A DNA stretch of 64,000 bases from Thozetella sp. PMI_491 (GCA_021432635.1 MU270066.1:186001-250000), one strand, 5' to 3'. Counted from the first letter of the stretch, positions 28,972 through 40,879 are shown. The notes: a model not told the origin generated them from the letters alone. Program-made: numbers and translations.

Positions 28972-31182
28972 TTAATACGCCACCTGCGAGCTCAAACCGT
29001 CGAGCTCTCGCGCCCAGTTCCGGTGCTGGGCGATAGACCCGAAGAAACGCTCCACGAAGCCCACGCCACCTGCCGCAAGATCCACTGTCTGAGAGAGACT
29101 CCCGTCTGCGACCGCCCCCAGCGTGACGACCCCATACGACTCGACCGCCTCCGACGAATCCGACGCCTGGACCTGGTCGAGCGCCAGGGCAGCACGCACG
29201 AGCTTGACGGCCTCGCCAGTAGCACCGATGGTTTTAAGATGCCCAAAAGCCTCACGGATCCAGTGCACTGCGCGGCCGTTCTTGCTGAGCGCCGTCACGC
29301 TGTCGCGGCCGCCGGGCACGAAGACGGCATCGACCATGGTGCTGCGGAAGCCTTCGAGGTGGTGGTCTGGAGTGACGGCCTTGCCTGAGGCTGGGGAGAT
29401 GGACGCTCTCTTGGTGCCAATCACCATCGGGACAGCCTTGGCAGCGACTAGCGCGGCCTGCAGGGCTCCAACAGCCAGGGCGTCGAACCCATCGGCGATC
29501 AAGATAGCCACGCGCCGCGAGGCGATCGTCGGCTTGGCTGGCAGAAAGTCGAACTGAGACAGGTTGTGTGTCTTCTGGCCATGGTTAGCCTTGGTGGCCT
29601 GGTCTGGGCGCTTCCCGCCAACGTTATCCGCCACGGTTTGCGCGAGGCCGATGTCGATATCGGCGAGACGCTGCGTGAGCCGTTCGTACACGATCGGGTC
29701 GTCGCAGTGGTCGAGCTCGAACGAGAGGGCGCTAACAGCGTGGGCGCGCTCGACCGGCGACAGGCTGTTAAAGAAGAGCTGGGCCTGCGAGATGTGGTCG
29801 CGGAACTTAGCGCTCCGGGCCCGGGTCTTAACGCCCGCAAGCTTCTGCGCGTAGTCGACAAAAGCTCCCTCTTGGTGCGACGCGGGCGGAACTGTCTGCT
29901 GGCGATTTGGCCAGTAGTTGATGGTTCCTGTGCTGATGGTATGCCGCATAGCACCATCCCGGTTGAAGTTCATCACGGGGCAGACTGGACGGTTGATGGG
30001 AAGTTCCTGCCAGTTAGTGCCGAGGCGGGAAAGCTGGGTGTCAAGGTATGAAAAGTTACGGCCCTGAAGCAACGGGTCGTCGGAGAAGCCGATGCCCGGG
30101 ACGAGGTGATTTGTGCAGAAGGCCACCTGCTCGGTCTGGGTGAAGAACTCGTCGACATTGCGGTTGAGCTCCAGCTCGCCAATGTAACGCACCGGCACCA
30201 AATCCTCTGGCCACACCTTGGTGGCATCCAGGATGTCGAAGTCAAAGTCGTGCTCCTTAGCCTCAGGGATGACCTGGATACCAAACTTCCACTTGGGAAA
30301 CACGCCGTTGTCGATGGCTTCCATCAGATCCTTGCGGTGGAAGTCGGGATCTTGGCCCGCCAGCTTAAGCGCCTCGTCCCATACGAGGGAATGCACGCCG
30401 AGCTCTGGCGTCCAGTGAAACTTGACGAACGAACGCTCTCCCTGGGCATTGATCAGGGTGAAAGTGTTCACCCCGAAGCCTTGCATGGTGCGGTAGGAGC
30501 GAGGGATGCCACGGTCTGACATGGCCCACAGGAACATGTGTGTGGCCTCGGAGTGCATGAAGACAAAATCCCAGAAGTTGTTGTGCGCCGATTGGGCCTG
30601 TGGGACCTCATTGTGCGGCTCGGGCTTGCCGGCGTGGATGAGGTCAGGGAACTTCATGGCGTCCTGGATGAAGAAGATGGGGATGTTGTTGCCAACGATA
30701 TCCCAGTTGCCTTCCTCTGTGTAGAACTTGACGGCAAAGCCCCGGACATCACGGACCGTGTCGGCGCTCCCGCGGCTGCCCAGGACGGTAGAGAAGCGGA
30801 CAAAGACCGGTGTCTCCCGCGACGTGTCAGTCAGCACCTTAGCTAGCGTGACATCCTCGGCGCTCTCCAGAAGCCGGAAGGTGCCGAATGCCCCGGTACC
30901 TCGGGCGTGAACCACGCGCTCGGGGATCCTCTCGTGGTCGAAGCGATGTATCTTTTCGCGTCCGAAAGCATCCTCTAGCAACATCGGACCCGTCTTGTCC
31001 TCGCTGACCACCTTGAGCCAGTCATCCGTGTTGGACTGCTTGACTCCATAGTCGGTTGTGATGCGGGACTGACTGTCGGCGGTGCGGAAATCGCGCTCGA
31101 GATCGGACACCTTATCGCCGCTGGAACCCATGACTGCTTGCTGAGCTTTCTTGAGTGGGGGCGAAAGAAACTTAGAAGCCAT
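28972..31182 (-). CDS. Large-subunit monofunctional catalase (clade 2, spore-catalase-like)
   Basis: An intronless 736-aa protein, the length of fungal CAT-1-type spore catalases. Heme-pocket residues are visible: distal His92 in VVHARGTGAFG, Asn165 in DIVGNNIPIFF, and proximal Tyr379 in RNFSYLDTQLSRLG. The C-terminal about 175 residues (from ASRRVAILIADGFDALAVG) form the flavodoxin/DJ-1-like domain that marks the large-subunit class. There is no signal peptide (MASKFLSPPLKKAQQ), which favours the intracellular, conidial type over the secreted one. It breaks H2O2 into water and oxygen. It is divergent from the next gene across a 741-bp promoter. The flavin oxidases in this window generate H2O2, but a functional link is only an inference. 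Confidence 0.96.
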   Translation of the reverse strand: MASKFLSPPLKKAQQAVMGSSGDKVSDLERDFRTADSQSRITTDYGVKQSNTDDWLKVVSEDKTGPMLLEDAFGREKIHRFDHERIPERVVHARGTGAFGTFRLLESAEDVTLAKVLTDTSRETPVFVRFSTVLGSRGSADTVRDVRGFAVKFYTEEGNWDIVGNNIPIFFIQDAMKFPDLIHAGKPEPHNEVPQAQSAHNNFWDFVFMHSEATHMFLWAMSDRGIPRSYRTMQGFGVNTFTLINAQGERSFVKFHWTPELGVHSLVWDEALKLAGQDPDFHRKDLMEAIDNGVFPKWKFGIQVIPEAKEHDFDFDILDATKVWPEDLVPVRYIGELELNRNVDEFFTQTEQVAFCTNHLVPGIGFSDDPLLQGRNFSYLDTQLSRLGTNWQELPINRPVCPVMNFNRDGAMRHTISTGTINYWPNRQQTVPPASHQEGAFVDYAQKLAGVKTRARSAKFRDHISQAQLFFNSLSPVERAHAVSALSFELDHCDDPIVYERLTQRLADIDIGLAQTVADNVGGKRPDQATKANHGQKTHNLSQFDFLPAKPTIASRRVAILIADGFDALAVGALQAALVAAKAVPMVIGTKRASISPASGKAVTPDHHLEGFRSTMVDAVFVPGGRDSVTALSKNGRAVHWIREAFGHLKTIGATGEAVKLVRAALALDQVQASDSSEAVESYGVVTLGAVADGSLSQTVDLAAGGVGFVERFFGSIAQHRNWARELDGLSSQVAY

Positions 31183-31923
31183 CGAGGAGGTACTGATTCC
31201 GGGATACGAAGGTTGAAGGAGCTACACTGAGGGCGTGCACGCACGTCTCTTCATTTGATGCTCTTTTATCAACAACTGCTGCCCTCCCTCTCGCCCCATG
31301 TCTAACATTCAAATTTGCGAAGCCGGTGGCCATGTCGGTATCGTTGACGTCAACGACGCCGGTGTTGCAAGGGGTGCCCGAAGCATTTCCTCCGGGGTTG
31401 TGGATAACTTTTTGATAATGCGATCGCCTCTGGCCTGCCTTAAGACTTGATGGGTAGCACGGGTGTGTAACGGTGATGTAATCCAATTGAATTTGCCATC
31501 AGACTGTTTACCTGCATCTTCATTGGTCACAACGGGCGTAGCAATAGCTCCGGGGCCATGGGCCCAGATGGAGAAAACGGTGGATTAGGTGCATAATTCG
31601 GTAATCGGTATTTCGAGGCGATCATAGCTTCATTTGGCGGCTGGCCGCGGGGCTCCTTTTTTATCGAGCGCTCACCTCGGCGACCGTCTTCCGATCCCCC
31701 CAGGCGCTTAGGGTTTCTGAGAAGACGTAGGAGGCTATTCTATGACATCAGCCATCCCAGCCAACCCCATTTACCTTCGAAAGAGCCATTGACAACCCGA
31801 ATGCATTCTCAAAAATCGTTATTCAACAGCATCAAAGGCAGGTCGAGCCACTTACATGTTACTGCCCTCGACGCATTTGCCAGAGGAGACTTTTGCTTTG
31901 CAGGCTCCCAAACAGCGCACAAG
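31183..31923. other. Divergent promoter region, catalase / nuclear-type protein
   Basis: 741 bp shared by two divergent genes. An in-frame extension of the plus-strand gene (31789 onward) runs into it but begins without conserved sequence. No tRNA or repeat was seen. Confidence 0.45.
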
Positions 31924-33199
31924 ATGACAACCACAAGGTCCGGAGCTACGACAGCAGGCCCCGCACCGGCGCGTCGAGCCAGTGCCGGCGAGAAGCACAA
32001 GATTGAAGATGTGTCCGCGCCGCCGGCCAAGGCCCGGAAGACGGCCAAAAAGCGTCAGGAAATGGGCGCCCAAAAGGAGATACCTAGGTCCGCAGCCATC
32101 ACAATGCACCAGCAAGAATTGAGTTCTCGGGTATCTGGCTCCTACAGAACTAACCTCCGTATAGTAAAAACAAAAATCGAGTCAGGGATGAAGGAAATGA
32201 AAAGACAGGAAATCAGCACGATAAAGTAGAGCATGACCAATCAGAGTTGGTCGCGCAAAAGAAAGATGGTGATACCGCCGTGGAGCCTCACGGTCGTGGA
32301 GACGAAGTGGCATCGAGCATTCTCGAGAAGGGGATAATCTATTTCTTCTTTCGCGGCCGCGTCGACACAGATGACCCGCAGGGCGTAGAGGATATTGCCC
32401 GTACATACGTCATCCTCCGCCCGATCCCCAAGGACGCCAAGCTAGGTGAGGGCCCCATCGGGGACAGCGGTAACAGCCGGTTGTGCGCTCTCCTCAAGAA
32501 GGTGTTTCCCCAAACTGGGCGGGACCGTTGGATCGCATTCGTTGAGAAGGGCGGCACCACTTTTGACGCCCTGAAGGAGACGTTCCTAGGGTCGCAAGAG
32601 TATGAGACTAAGACCGCCGGCACCCGACATAAGCCGGCGGCTACCCCGGCCGGAGAGGGCGTGTATGCGATCACGAGTACGGGACGGGAGAGCCATTTGG
32701 CATATATTATGACACTCCCGGACAAGCTAGGAGAAGTGCAGAAGGAGCTCGGGCTGAAAGAGAAGGGGAGCTTCATCCTCAGCACACGCAATCCCAAATA
32801 CCCGCCGCCAAAGTACGCCCAGCTACCGGAAGGTCCCGAGTATTCTGAGAGGTGAGTAGTGTTTCTTATTGTAGCAATGCATCGCCTAGTATCTAACTGC
32901 GTGGAAGCATCATGGAAGAATTCCACGATCTCCGGTGGATCGGGACGAGGCCAGAACACCTCGATATAGACAACACACAGTTCCTCCTTATCGGAGAGTC
33001 GTCCGGCATAGAGAAAGCCATGATGCCTCAAGATGGAGACGGGAATGCCCAGAAGGAAAAGCCAATCGAGGAGATGGAAAAGCTGGAGGATGAAGACACT
33101 CGACGGATGAAGCATCTTGCGAAGGATGCCTCGGGGGCCATCTTCTCCGATCTACAAGTGCAGGCAAGGCACTACCCCAAGTTGCAGGCCACTTTCTAG
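31924..33199 (+). CDS. Conserved fungal protein (often labelled BTB-domain transcription factor)
   Basis: The model has exons 31924-32087, 32165-32851 and 32908-33199, in frame for 380 aa. Intron 2 is clear (GTGAGT, TCTAAC branch, AAG). Intron 1 is less certain. I chose the acceptor at 32164 because an ACTAAC branch lies 14 nt before it and both sides then stay open, but the donor GTCCGC is weak. The N-terminus is basic and alanine-rich (ARKTAKKRQ), suggesting nuclear location. The core contains EKGIIYFFFRGRV, ARTYVILRPIPKDAKLG, LAYIMTLPDKLGEVQKELG and GSFILSTRNP, the signature of a conserved fungal family annotated as BTB transcription factors. I see no clear BTB fold, so the label may be historical. 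Function unknown. Confidence 0.75.
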
Positions 33200-33552
33200 G
33201 ACGAAAATTTTATATCGGTTATGGGAAAGTATTGGGTGGAAAATTTGAAACTGATTAACGGATTATGTATAAAAAAACAAAAGTATTCAAAAACGTCTTA
33301 GCCCGGACTGGAACGAAGACCTCGCCGTAGAGGAGGGCTAAGTCTTTCATTTTTTTATACAATCGGCCCGTGCCGGAGAGGAATGCATATCGGAAGCCAT
33401 GCGGTTTCGTTTGTCATTATATCTAATCTGGATGTCTAGCACAAGCTGAATCCCGGCCCAATTCTATATTGATATCCCCATCGTTACAATCCTACAGTCC
33501 TGCTCCACGACCAGCCCACACGACGAGATTCTCTTCAGCCGGAGAACCCAAC
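33200..33552. other. Convergent 3' region
   Basis: A 353-bp gap between two converging stop codons, partly AT-rich with poly-A and poly-T stretches near 33270 and 33350. These fit 3' UTR/polyadenylation sequence of both genes. Confidence 0.45.
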
Positions 33553-34785
33553 TCACGCCTTGAGGTTCGCCTGGTGTACCTCGGGTGACAAATCGCCCAG
33601 CGTCTGGCCCTCCACGCTCTGGACAACCCCCATGTCGGCCTTCTTGCCCTCCGCATCCCGGGCCACCTCCCTAAGCTGGGCAGCCGAGGGCGGCCACTGC
33701 ACCTCGCCCGCGAGGATCTGCTGCACACTAACCTTGCGCTTGTAGAAATCGTGGTTCGCGTCCGGCCGCTGTAGGATCACGGTGCCGTCGGCCTGCACGC
33801 CGCCGTACAGGCCTCGGCTGCGCATGTACGAGTAGACGGGCTTGGTGCTCTTGCCGACGGCACCTTCGACCGCCCCACCGGCGCCGATGGGCCCGGCCAC
33901 GACGGCGATCTCGCCACCCAGTGACAGGCGCGGGTGGGTGAATGCCGCGACCGCCTCGGGCGTGTTTAGGACGCACACGCAGTCGTAGATGTCGGCGCCC
34001 GCCATGAGGCCCCACCCGAGCGTGTGGACGAGGAAGCTCGACGGCGGCGACCAATCGCCGTTGGGAAGGCGGGCGATGACCACGCCGGATCCGCCGGCGC
34101 CCGAGATGTGCAGCCCCGTCCGGAAGGTGGTGAAGATGGCCAGCCCCTGCGCGTTCTGGATCACCTTGGGCGGGATCTTGAGCAGCGTCTTGGCCTCCTT
34201 GGCCGGGCCGGGCGATGTCGGGTGCCCCGGCGAGGGTGGGGGGCGCACAGGTGTGGAGGCGAGCTTCTCGTGGTCGGCGCCGCGCACGGTGAAGCTCTTG
34301 AGGATGCGGGCGCACTTGGCGCACTCATCTTCCAGGCCCGTGGGCCAGAACGCCTCGGAGCCCAGCTTGTTGGTGATCTTGTTGATCGGCTTGCCGGCCT
34401 TGACGAGCAGGTCGTCGAAGCGCTTGCCCCACGACGACTTTTTGGACGTGATTTGCTCCTCGCTGGGGGGTGCCGGCGGCGGTGGGAGCGCGCCGTGAGC
34501 CTCGGCGGTCGGGGGCGGGGGGAAGTACTGGCCCTGTGAGGAGTTCGGGCGCGGCGGAAGGGCCGGCTTCTGTTCGGCGCTCAGGCCAGATGCATTCGGG
34601 GGTGCGCTACCGCCGGGCGGAGGCCCCGGCGGCGGGGGCGGGAAATGCTGCTGTTGCTGAGAATTCGGAGGGGGCCCGGGCGGCGGCGGGTACTGCTGAT
34701 GCGCCGGGGGGCCGTTCAGGCTGGCCGTCTCGGCGTAATAGTCGGGGTTCTGGCCGCCTAGGGCACTATTCGGATTGTGGCTCAT
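33553..34785 (-). CDS. Ysc84/SH3YL1-domain protein with proline-rich N-terminus
   Basis: A single-exon 410-aa protein. Residues about 25-125 are a proline-rich region (PPPPGPPPNSQQQQH), a probable SH3 ligand. The Ysc84 (DUF500/SYLF) domain follows: WGKRFDDLLVKAGKPINKIT, VIQNAQGLAIFTTFRTGLHIS, GAGGSGVVIARLPNGDWSPP, WGLMAGADIYDCVCVLN and RSRGLYGGVQADGTVI. In yeast Lsb3/Ysc84 the domain binds lipids and actin at endocytic patches. Those proteins end in an SH3 domain, which is absent here, so this is a Ysc84-only form with its own polyproline tract. The ATG at 34785 is chosen over an upstream in-frame opening that reads a CT-rich probable 5' UTR. Confidence 0.9.
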   Translation of the reverse strand: MSHNPNSALGGQNPDYYAETASLNGPPAHQQYPPPPGPPPNSQQQQHFPPPPPGPPPGGSAPPNASGLSAEQKPALPPRPNSSQGQYFPPPPTAEAHGALPPPPAPPSEEQITSKKSSWGKRFDDLLVKAGKPINKITNKLGSEAFWPTGLEDECAKCARILKSFTVRGADHEKLASTPVRPPPSPGHPTSPGPAKEAKTLLKIPPKVIQNAQGLAIFTTFRTGLHISGAGGSGVVIARLPNGDWSPPSSFLVHTLGWGLMAGADIYDCVCVLNTPEAVAAFTHPRLSLGGEIAVVAGPIGAGGAVEGAVGKSTKPVYSYMRSRGLYGGVQADGTVILQRPDANHDFYKRKVSVQQILAGEVQWPPSAAQLREVARDAEGKKADMGVVQSVEGQTLGDLSPEVHQANLKA

Positions 34786-36436
34786 CTTTTTTCGTGGTGT
34801 TTGCCGCTCCTGGAACTCGCTGCTTTTAATCGAGCGAAGTGGTCGTTGGACAGGCCGGGATTTGCTTTTTTCGCTCTGGCTGATGGTCGGTTGAGTGGTT
34901 ATGAGGAATGAAGGTACGGTAAACAGATCTTGGGGCGGTTCTTTGAGGTAGAAATAGGGTAGAATGGCGATGCGAAAGATGGAAGATATGCTAAATGCGC
35001 CCAAGAAATGCAAGGAATCCGGATTCAGCCTCAATTCACGCGCGGTGGCGCCTGCGATTCGGACGATGCCACTGGACAGCTCGCCTAAACCATGACGAGG
35101 CCCGCAGCTATGTCAAGCTTGAATCGTGTGGCTCGGCTGCCATGACGACTGATGTCATCGCCACACTTGAGCCCGCTAAACTGACGTGCCCTGCCCCTGT
35201 CCCTGCCAAGCCTGTTTTTTCGCTTATTTTTCGCAACACGACAGTGACTGCGCCTGCCCCTAACCCCCATCATAGTGACTTGACCGTAGAGATGGAAGAG
35301 AATACTAGTATCCACACTCGGCAACACATATTTTTTATTTGGGCTTGACTCGCCCCGAACTTGCATACGAGTTGGTTGGTGCTGGTAGGTAGGGCCGGGT
35401 CGATGTCGTTGTCTCCCGGCTGAGACAAATCATCTACCTAGACGGCTCATGCCAGGCGCCAGGAGAACTTTCGAAGAGCTCTTTACTCAGTGGTAATTAC
35501 GAGCGCCTTCCCCAGATTTCTCAAGTCCAAAATGCTGCAAATAACCGACCTGGGTGGCCTAGCAAAGTCAATCTTCCATATTGGGAGGCTTGCCACTCGG
35601 GGAACCATCTCGGGCTAGTGCGCCCCCGCAACTCTCATTCCCCGGCGGTTGGGAGCGCTGCTTCCGCGGCGTATCCCCTCTTTCTCCGCAACTGACCCTT
35701 TCATGACGGATAAGCAGTACTACCTAGCACCTAGACAGCAAGAGCCGCGGGGGCTGCGCTAATCCCAAGACTTTTCTCCGAGAAGAAAACTTCCCAATCC
35801 AGGGGAATCTTCAGTATGGCCAGAAAGGGGGGGGGGGGATGAGGAGGCGCTCCATAGTCTCGTGTCAGCACAAAGAGGGATCATATCACATATCGATGCA
35901 ATAATAAGTAGGCACGCTTCCTACCGTGGTTACCCATACTCCCCTCGCTCTCCAAGGCAACCGTTCAGGTTCGCGAAACATATAGCCGACAGCAAGAGCA
36001 TTGACTCGCCGTCGATTTTGGTAACGGGTCTGTGCCATGGCAAGACGCAACCATGGCGGCCCGCGAATGCCCATGCATGCTACCCCCAGAGACTAGGGGA
36101 TCTCTCCAAGAACCATTCACGACATGAAAATGCCAGCATGGTACATCTATGAGCCATGTGCACCAAAGTCATCTTCTCGGTCGCCCAGTCCTGGGCACAT
36201 GGCTTCGCCGGACGGTTTTGCTAGATGAAAGCAAGAGAGCTGCCCCCTCGCGGATCGCTTGTCCCACCTCCGCCCTCCGCATATATGGGGTATTTGCTAG
36301 CGCGGCTTTGTTAGTGACTTGGGAGGGCCAAGGGGCCTCGACTCCATGGCTTGCTCCTCAAACTTAACCCCAACAACGCTTTAGGTACCCCAGTCAAGCA
36401 TCGACGGACCCCAGATGGAGAGGCTGCCAGTACGCC
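34786..36436. other. Divergent promoter region with poly-G tract
   Basis: 1.65 kb between divergent start codons. It holds a 12-base guanine run at 35827-35838, a CT-rich leader for the Ysc84-domain gene and no recognisable gene. The open frames in it are short and unlike any family I know. Confidence 0.5.
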
Positions 36437-38683
36437 ATGGAAGCGAGCCCAACGCCGCCAGGCGCAGATGCCTTTGATCGGGTGTCGCCCGCCCTCACGA
36501 TTGTGCCATACAACGGCCCCGGCAGCAATGTGCGGAAGAACAGCGCCGGCGGCACCCGCAAGAGGCCCCACATCGAAGGCCCGGTCAAGATCCGCAACGC
36601 ATGCATCGCATGCCGAGAGTACGTGGACTGATGGATCCGTCTGAGACCATTGACTTTCAGATTTTGACACTCTTCTAGAAAGAAGACGCGGTGTTCGGGT
36701 CACGCACCCTGCATCCGCTGCCAGAAACAGGGCCAGGAGTGCGAGTACATGCCCACCGTATCGCCGGTGTCCCACAGCGATAGCACTGGTAGTGGCCCTC
36801 CTTCCTTGCCGGCCAACGCGTACCCGGCAGCGTCCCGGCCGCCTCGGAAGTTGATCTGTTCGCCTCACTCTCCACCATCCGCTAGGTTGCCCCGCACCCA
36901 AAGTGCCTACTGGGCTGTGGATGTGGAGGCGGAGGAAGAGGACGAGGCGCGGCGTCTCGAGGAACCGCTCCAACAGGATCAGGACGGTCATTTCCACGGA
37001 GGAGCGTCCGAGTTCGCCTTTCTGCAGCACGCGAAGCAGAGGCTAGCCGGCCTGCCGTCGGTCTCGTCTATTCTCTTCACCGACTACCCGCTTGACTGCG
37101 AGGGCGAACTGCTTGGCATCCTGCCACCGCTTTCCGTGGCCGAGGCTCTTGCGCGCGTGTTCTTCGACTTCGGTCTAGTGGCGTCGCGTTTTGTCCACAA
37201 GCCGAGCCTCCTCGAGAGCCTCCGGAAGCTTTATTCGGGATCGATAGAGCGGGCGGAGGGACGGGAGCCGACAGATGCCGCCCTATTATACATGGTCCTA
37301 GCGATGGGGTCACACTACTCGGAGGCCAACAATCCATTTTCTGGATATACAGCCAGCGTCCGCTTCTTCGAGATGGGAAAACAGCAGCTGGAAAAGGTCG
37401 CGGGAAAGGTAACGCTCGCATCCGTGCAAGCGGGCATCCTTGCAGCCCATTTTATGCTCAGTCACTCGCGGATGCACGAGGCATGGTCGTCGTTCGGTCT
37501 CATCGTTCGGCAAGCTCAAGCCCTCGGCCTACACAGGCAGACGGCGCCGCCCCGGACGGACGACCGCGCCGTCGCCAACGGCATTTCGGACAGCAAGGGC
37601 AACAACTGGATCACACACGAGTTCCGGAAACGTACCTTCTGGGCCTTGTACACGATGGACCGGATCCTGAGCAGTCTCTTTGGGCGCCCCTGCGCCTTGC
37701 ATGACGATGACATCGATCAAGTCGAGTGCTCGATGGCGAACGACGAAGACATCACGGCGACGGCGTGCGTGCTTACCCAGCCCGGCGAGTTCTGCGAATA
37801 CGCCGCACTACTGCAATACACCCGTCTTGCGCGCATTCTGGGACAGGTCCTGCGTAGCATGTATGGCGCGTACAACCGCACCGGCGGTATCCGAGACCTG
37901 CACCGCCGCGCTGTGCGGCTGGAACGCGTCCTCCTCGAATGGCAGGATAATCTTCCCGCGTACCTTGACTATGTCTCGCTACCTCCGTCGGCCATGTCGA
38001 CCATGACGCAGCGTCAGATGAGGACCCTCAGGATCGTCTTCTGTCATACCTCGCTGCTGATTTACCGGCCCTTCATCCTATACTCGATCGACGCCGACAC
38101 GGCCTCCCCATCGTACCCTCGGCGGGATAACGGGAGCGAGCTGGAGCTTTGGGTGGGCCACTGCCACGAGAAGGCGATCGAAGTTGCGCAGGCCATGATT
38201 GCTGAGACTGCTGACCATGCCCGCCGCGGCTGGTTCACGCGCCAGTTTTGGCTGGTAAGCTACGTGCAGTTTGCCGCCGTCGGGACCTTGTACATGTACT
38301 CCCACCTGTGGCCAGCGACGGCGGCGAGGATCCGCGCGATCGCGGATGCCGCGCTGGAAGAGTTCCCCGTCGGGGTGGAGGGGGACATGGTCGGGCAGCG
38401 GTACATCCATGTGCTGAAGGAGATGAAGGAGGTCACAGCCAAAGGACGGTCCCCAAGAATCATTCCGCCTCATCTTCGCAACCCTGTCGGGGCGGGATCG
38501 GTAAGGGAGGAAGGTACGGATTTCTCTGTAGGAATGGGCGTGGGGCCGGACATAGTAGCATCAGTAGCGCCTGGCGAATTTTCTGTCCTTGACGATGGCC
38601 TTGGAGATTCTGGGGGCCCCTGGTCAAATCTCTTCTTTGATACCACAGCGATGAACGGGTTCTCGGGGGTTTACTACGGCTAA
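36437..38683 (+). CDS. Zn2Cys6 transcription factor, 728 aa, fungal-specific TF domain
   Basis: Two exons (36437-36618, 36679-38683). The 60-nt intron (GTACGT...CTAG) interrupts the zinc cluster after CRE. After splicing, Cys56, 59, 66, 72, 75 and 82 give CX2CX6CX5CX2CX6C. A Ser/Pro linker and an acidic stretch (VEAEEEDEARRLEE) follow. The middle homology region is recognised by AEALARVFFDFGLVASRFVH, LLYMVLAMGSHYSEANNPF, SRMHEAWSSFGLIVRQAQAL and FWALYTMDRILSSLFGRPCA. The C-terminus is Gly/Asp rich. No target can be named. The neighbours are the Ysc84-domain gene and, after a 2.2-kb AT-rich gap, a dioxygenase. Confidence 0.92.
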
Positions 38684-40879
38684 GAGTTTTGTGTCAGAAG
38701 CATCGATTACATACATCAACAGGGCTACAAGAGCAGCGGGGCAGCAGCATAACCGCAGTGGACAGCGGTAATGTAGCAACCGGTTTTAGCAGGGGGGAAT
38801 TGTTGAAGGCAGTATATATACCTTATGCGTATGGTATATAAATCGATCGCTACCGCTAGGGGTAAAAAGAGGTCAGAGTTTAGTTTAGCGACGAATCGAC
38901 TGCTTACAAGCTGCTGGGACAACAGTTCTTACCCCTTTACTATACTGTGAATATACCCGACAACAGTTCTAGAGCGCCTTCTAAGTCAATCTATATGCCA
39001 TTCACCCACCCTCGGATCCATACTAGCTATATATACCATATATAGTGATCTCGGGTAGGGTCCTAGGTCCAATTTTTACACCCTGGCTGGAGGGTTCCTC
39101 CTAGCCTGGTCCCTGACTAGGCTGGCTTTATCACGTGAGGCAGTGCATCCTTTCCTATGTAAATAAAACTGTAGACAGCATTCATTTTCTTTCTGGTAGG
39201 ACCACTTCCACGATCATGTTATCGTCACAGATCGTCACCACTTTATGTGTCAACCTAACTTAATGCATTCTTTTGCTGTCATTACAGGACTTCGCCCCAT
39301 TCCTCGTGCCTTGATCAGAGCTTAGGGAGCCTCTTTTTACCTTCGCTTTGCTTGCTTCCCACCGTACCACAGACTTGCGTCGTTTCAGTGGCTCTGCCGA
39401 GCGCATCACGATGCTAGAGGTATTGGTTCTACATTATGGCTACTAGACTAAAAGGATCTTGTGAGGGTGTGTGTGTGTGTTTCATATAGCGTTTTCAAGG
39501 ACAACACACGTTTTCGCAGACCACGGAGTCGTCCCCTCTTTCAATATATCCTTAAATAGTTAGTGCTAGGGGGAGCGTAATAATATTTTCTAGACTGATA
39601 TCGGTTCTATACTAAATTTAGCTGTGGCTGATATTGTGGCAGAATTAGGAATAAGGGGGGTGTTGGATCGTGGATTCGTAGCGCTGGATGATCTTGTACG
39701 GTTGGATTAGGAGCTTATACGAGGGTTGTATGGTCCTCGGCCAATTAGGTGAAAGATCTACAGGATCGGCTGAACGGTTATTTAACGAGCGCTTGGGAGC
39801 AGTCAACTTAGCTTTAAATACGCATTTCTACACGTATCTAGACATATACTAATACAGAGGATCTTTTATCCAGTTACTTTTATGTTTGTTTGTTTTACAG
39901 TATGGAGATCTCGTAATACTATCCAACAGGGGGGGATTTATAGGGGGGTTCCCTTCGTGGAAACCGTATTTGTTGCATTTGCTACAGCCAATGAAAAAAG
40001 GAGGTCGTTGAATTTCACTGCAATATTTTTCTCATCCGGGGCTGTAGCTGTAGCCCACACTACCTCATCGCCACCTATGCGGTACCTAATTCTCTGCAAC
40101 TTTTCTTCCCAGTCGGGGCGCTTCTGACAAAGACCGCCGGAGATCCGAGCATCTCCTGGTAGGAGGAGTGCTCAAACATCAGCCGCTCGCTGCTCTTTTT
40201 CAGTAGCCTCAATACTAAGCTTTCAGCGTCTTCTATAGGTGTTGTGCGGGCAGCAAGGGACAGAAATTGCTCTTCTAATGCCGCCGGATCTACCTAACAT
40301 TGCACGGTCTCATACACGAATGAGGTCCACTGACAAGAGGCTGTCTGGAACCACATAGTGGGGGAGGGGCAGTGAGCACAGGCAACCGGGTCGTCAGATC
40401 ACTAGTGAACATCGGAGGTCCACGGAAAGTACGCTTACACGGAAACGTGACAATATTCTCCACCCCAGACCTTTTCCGTGGCATTCTAAGAGACAATCTC
40501 AGTCGCACTACCTTACTACAGACCGGGCGCGTGTTATCCGGAAAACCTAGTGGCGTCTATACAGCTAGCTTGATTTGGGAATTCACTCGGGGAACAGGAC
40601 TGATTGCCCAAACAGGAACCACGCTTCCCCGGATACCCACTTTTCCCCACGATCTGGACCTTAGATGCGCGATCAGACTGTTGCTTTCAAAGGGGTGGTC
40701 CGGGGAACGTGGGGGGCCAAGGCCTCGTGAAACTACTTATATTCGACGTCCATCGCGAGGGGATGTCTCGCAGTTGTACAGACTGGCGAATCTTAGCTTT
40801 AGAAAGCTCAAGATACTCTTGTCAATACTCGTCTCACTCGAACGACCGATTTCGACGTAGTGGCATTACACCTATTGCC
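38684..40879. other. Gene-poor, partly AT-rich spacer (2.2 kb)
   Basis: From about 38,800 to 39,900 the sequence is AT-rich with many TATA-like words, a GT microsatellite (about 39464-39480) and no usable open frame. It looks like decayed repeat DNA. The last part is the promoter/5' UTR of the dioxygenase. An open frame at 40372-40860 has no recognisable features and ends just before that gene. Confidence 0.5.
39938..40240 (-). pseudogene. Unidentified coding relic
   Basis: On the minus strand two frames carry protein-like sequence that appears to continue one into the other: SERLMFEHSSYQEMLGSPAV, then after a frame change RPDWEEKLQRIRYRIGGDEV and AVKFNDLLFSLA before a TAA at 39938. No start codon, domain or splice sites were found. 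It is probably a broken host gene or transposon fragment. I do not recognise the family. Confidence 0.3.

Noticed and set aside
40372-40860. A 162-residue plus-strand frame just upstream of the dioxygenase
   Set aside because: No conserved motif and a different frame from the enzyme. More likely promoter/5' UTR sequence.
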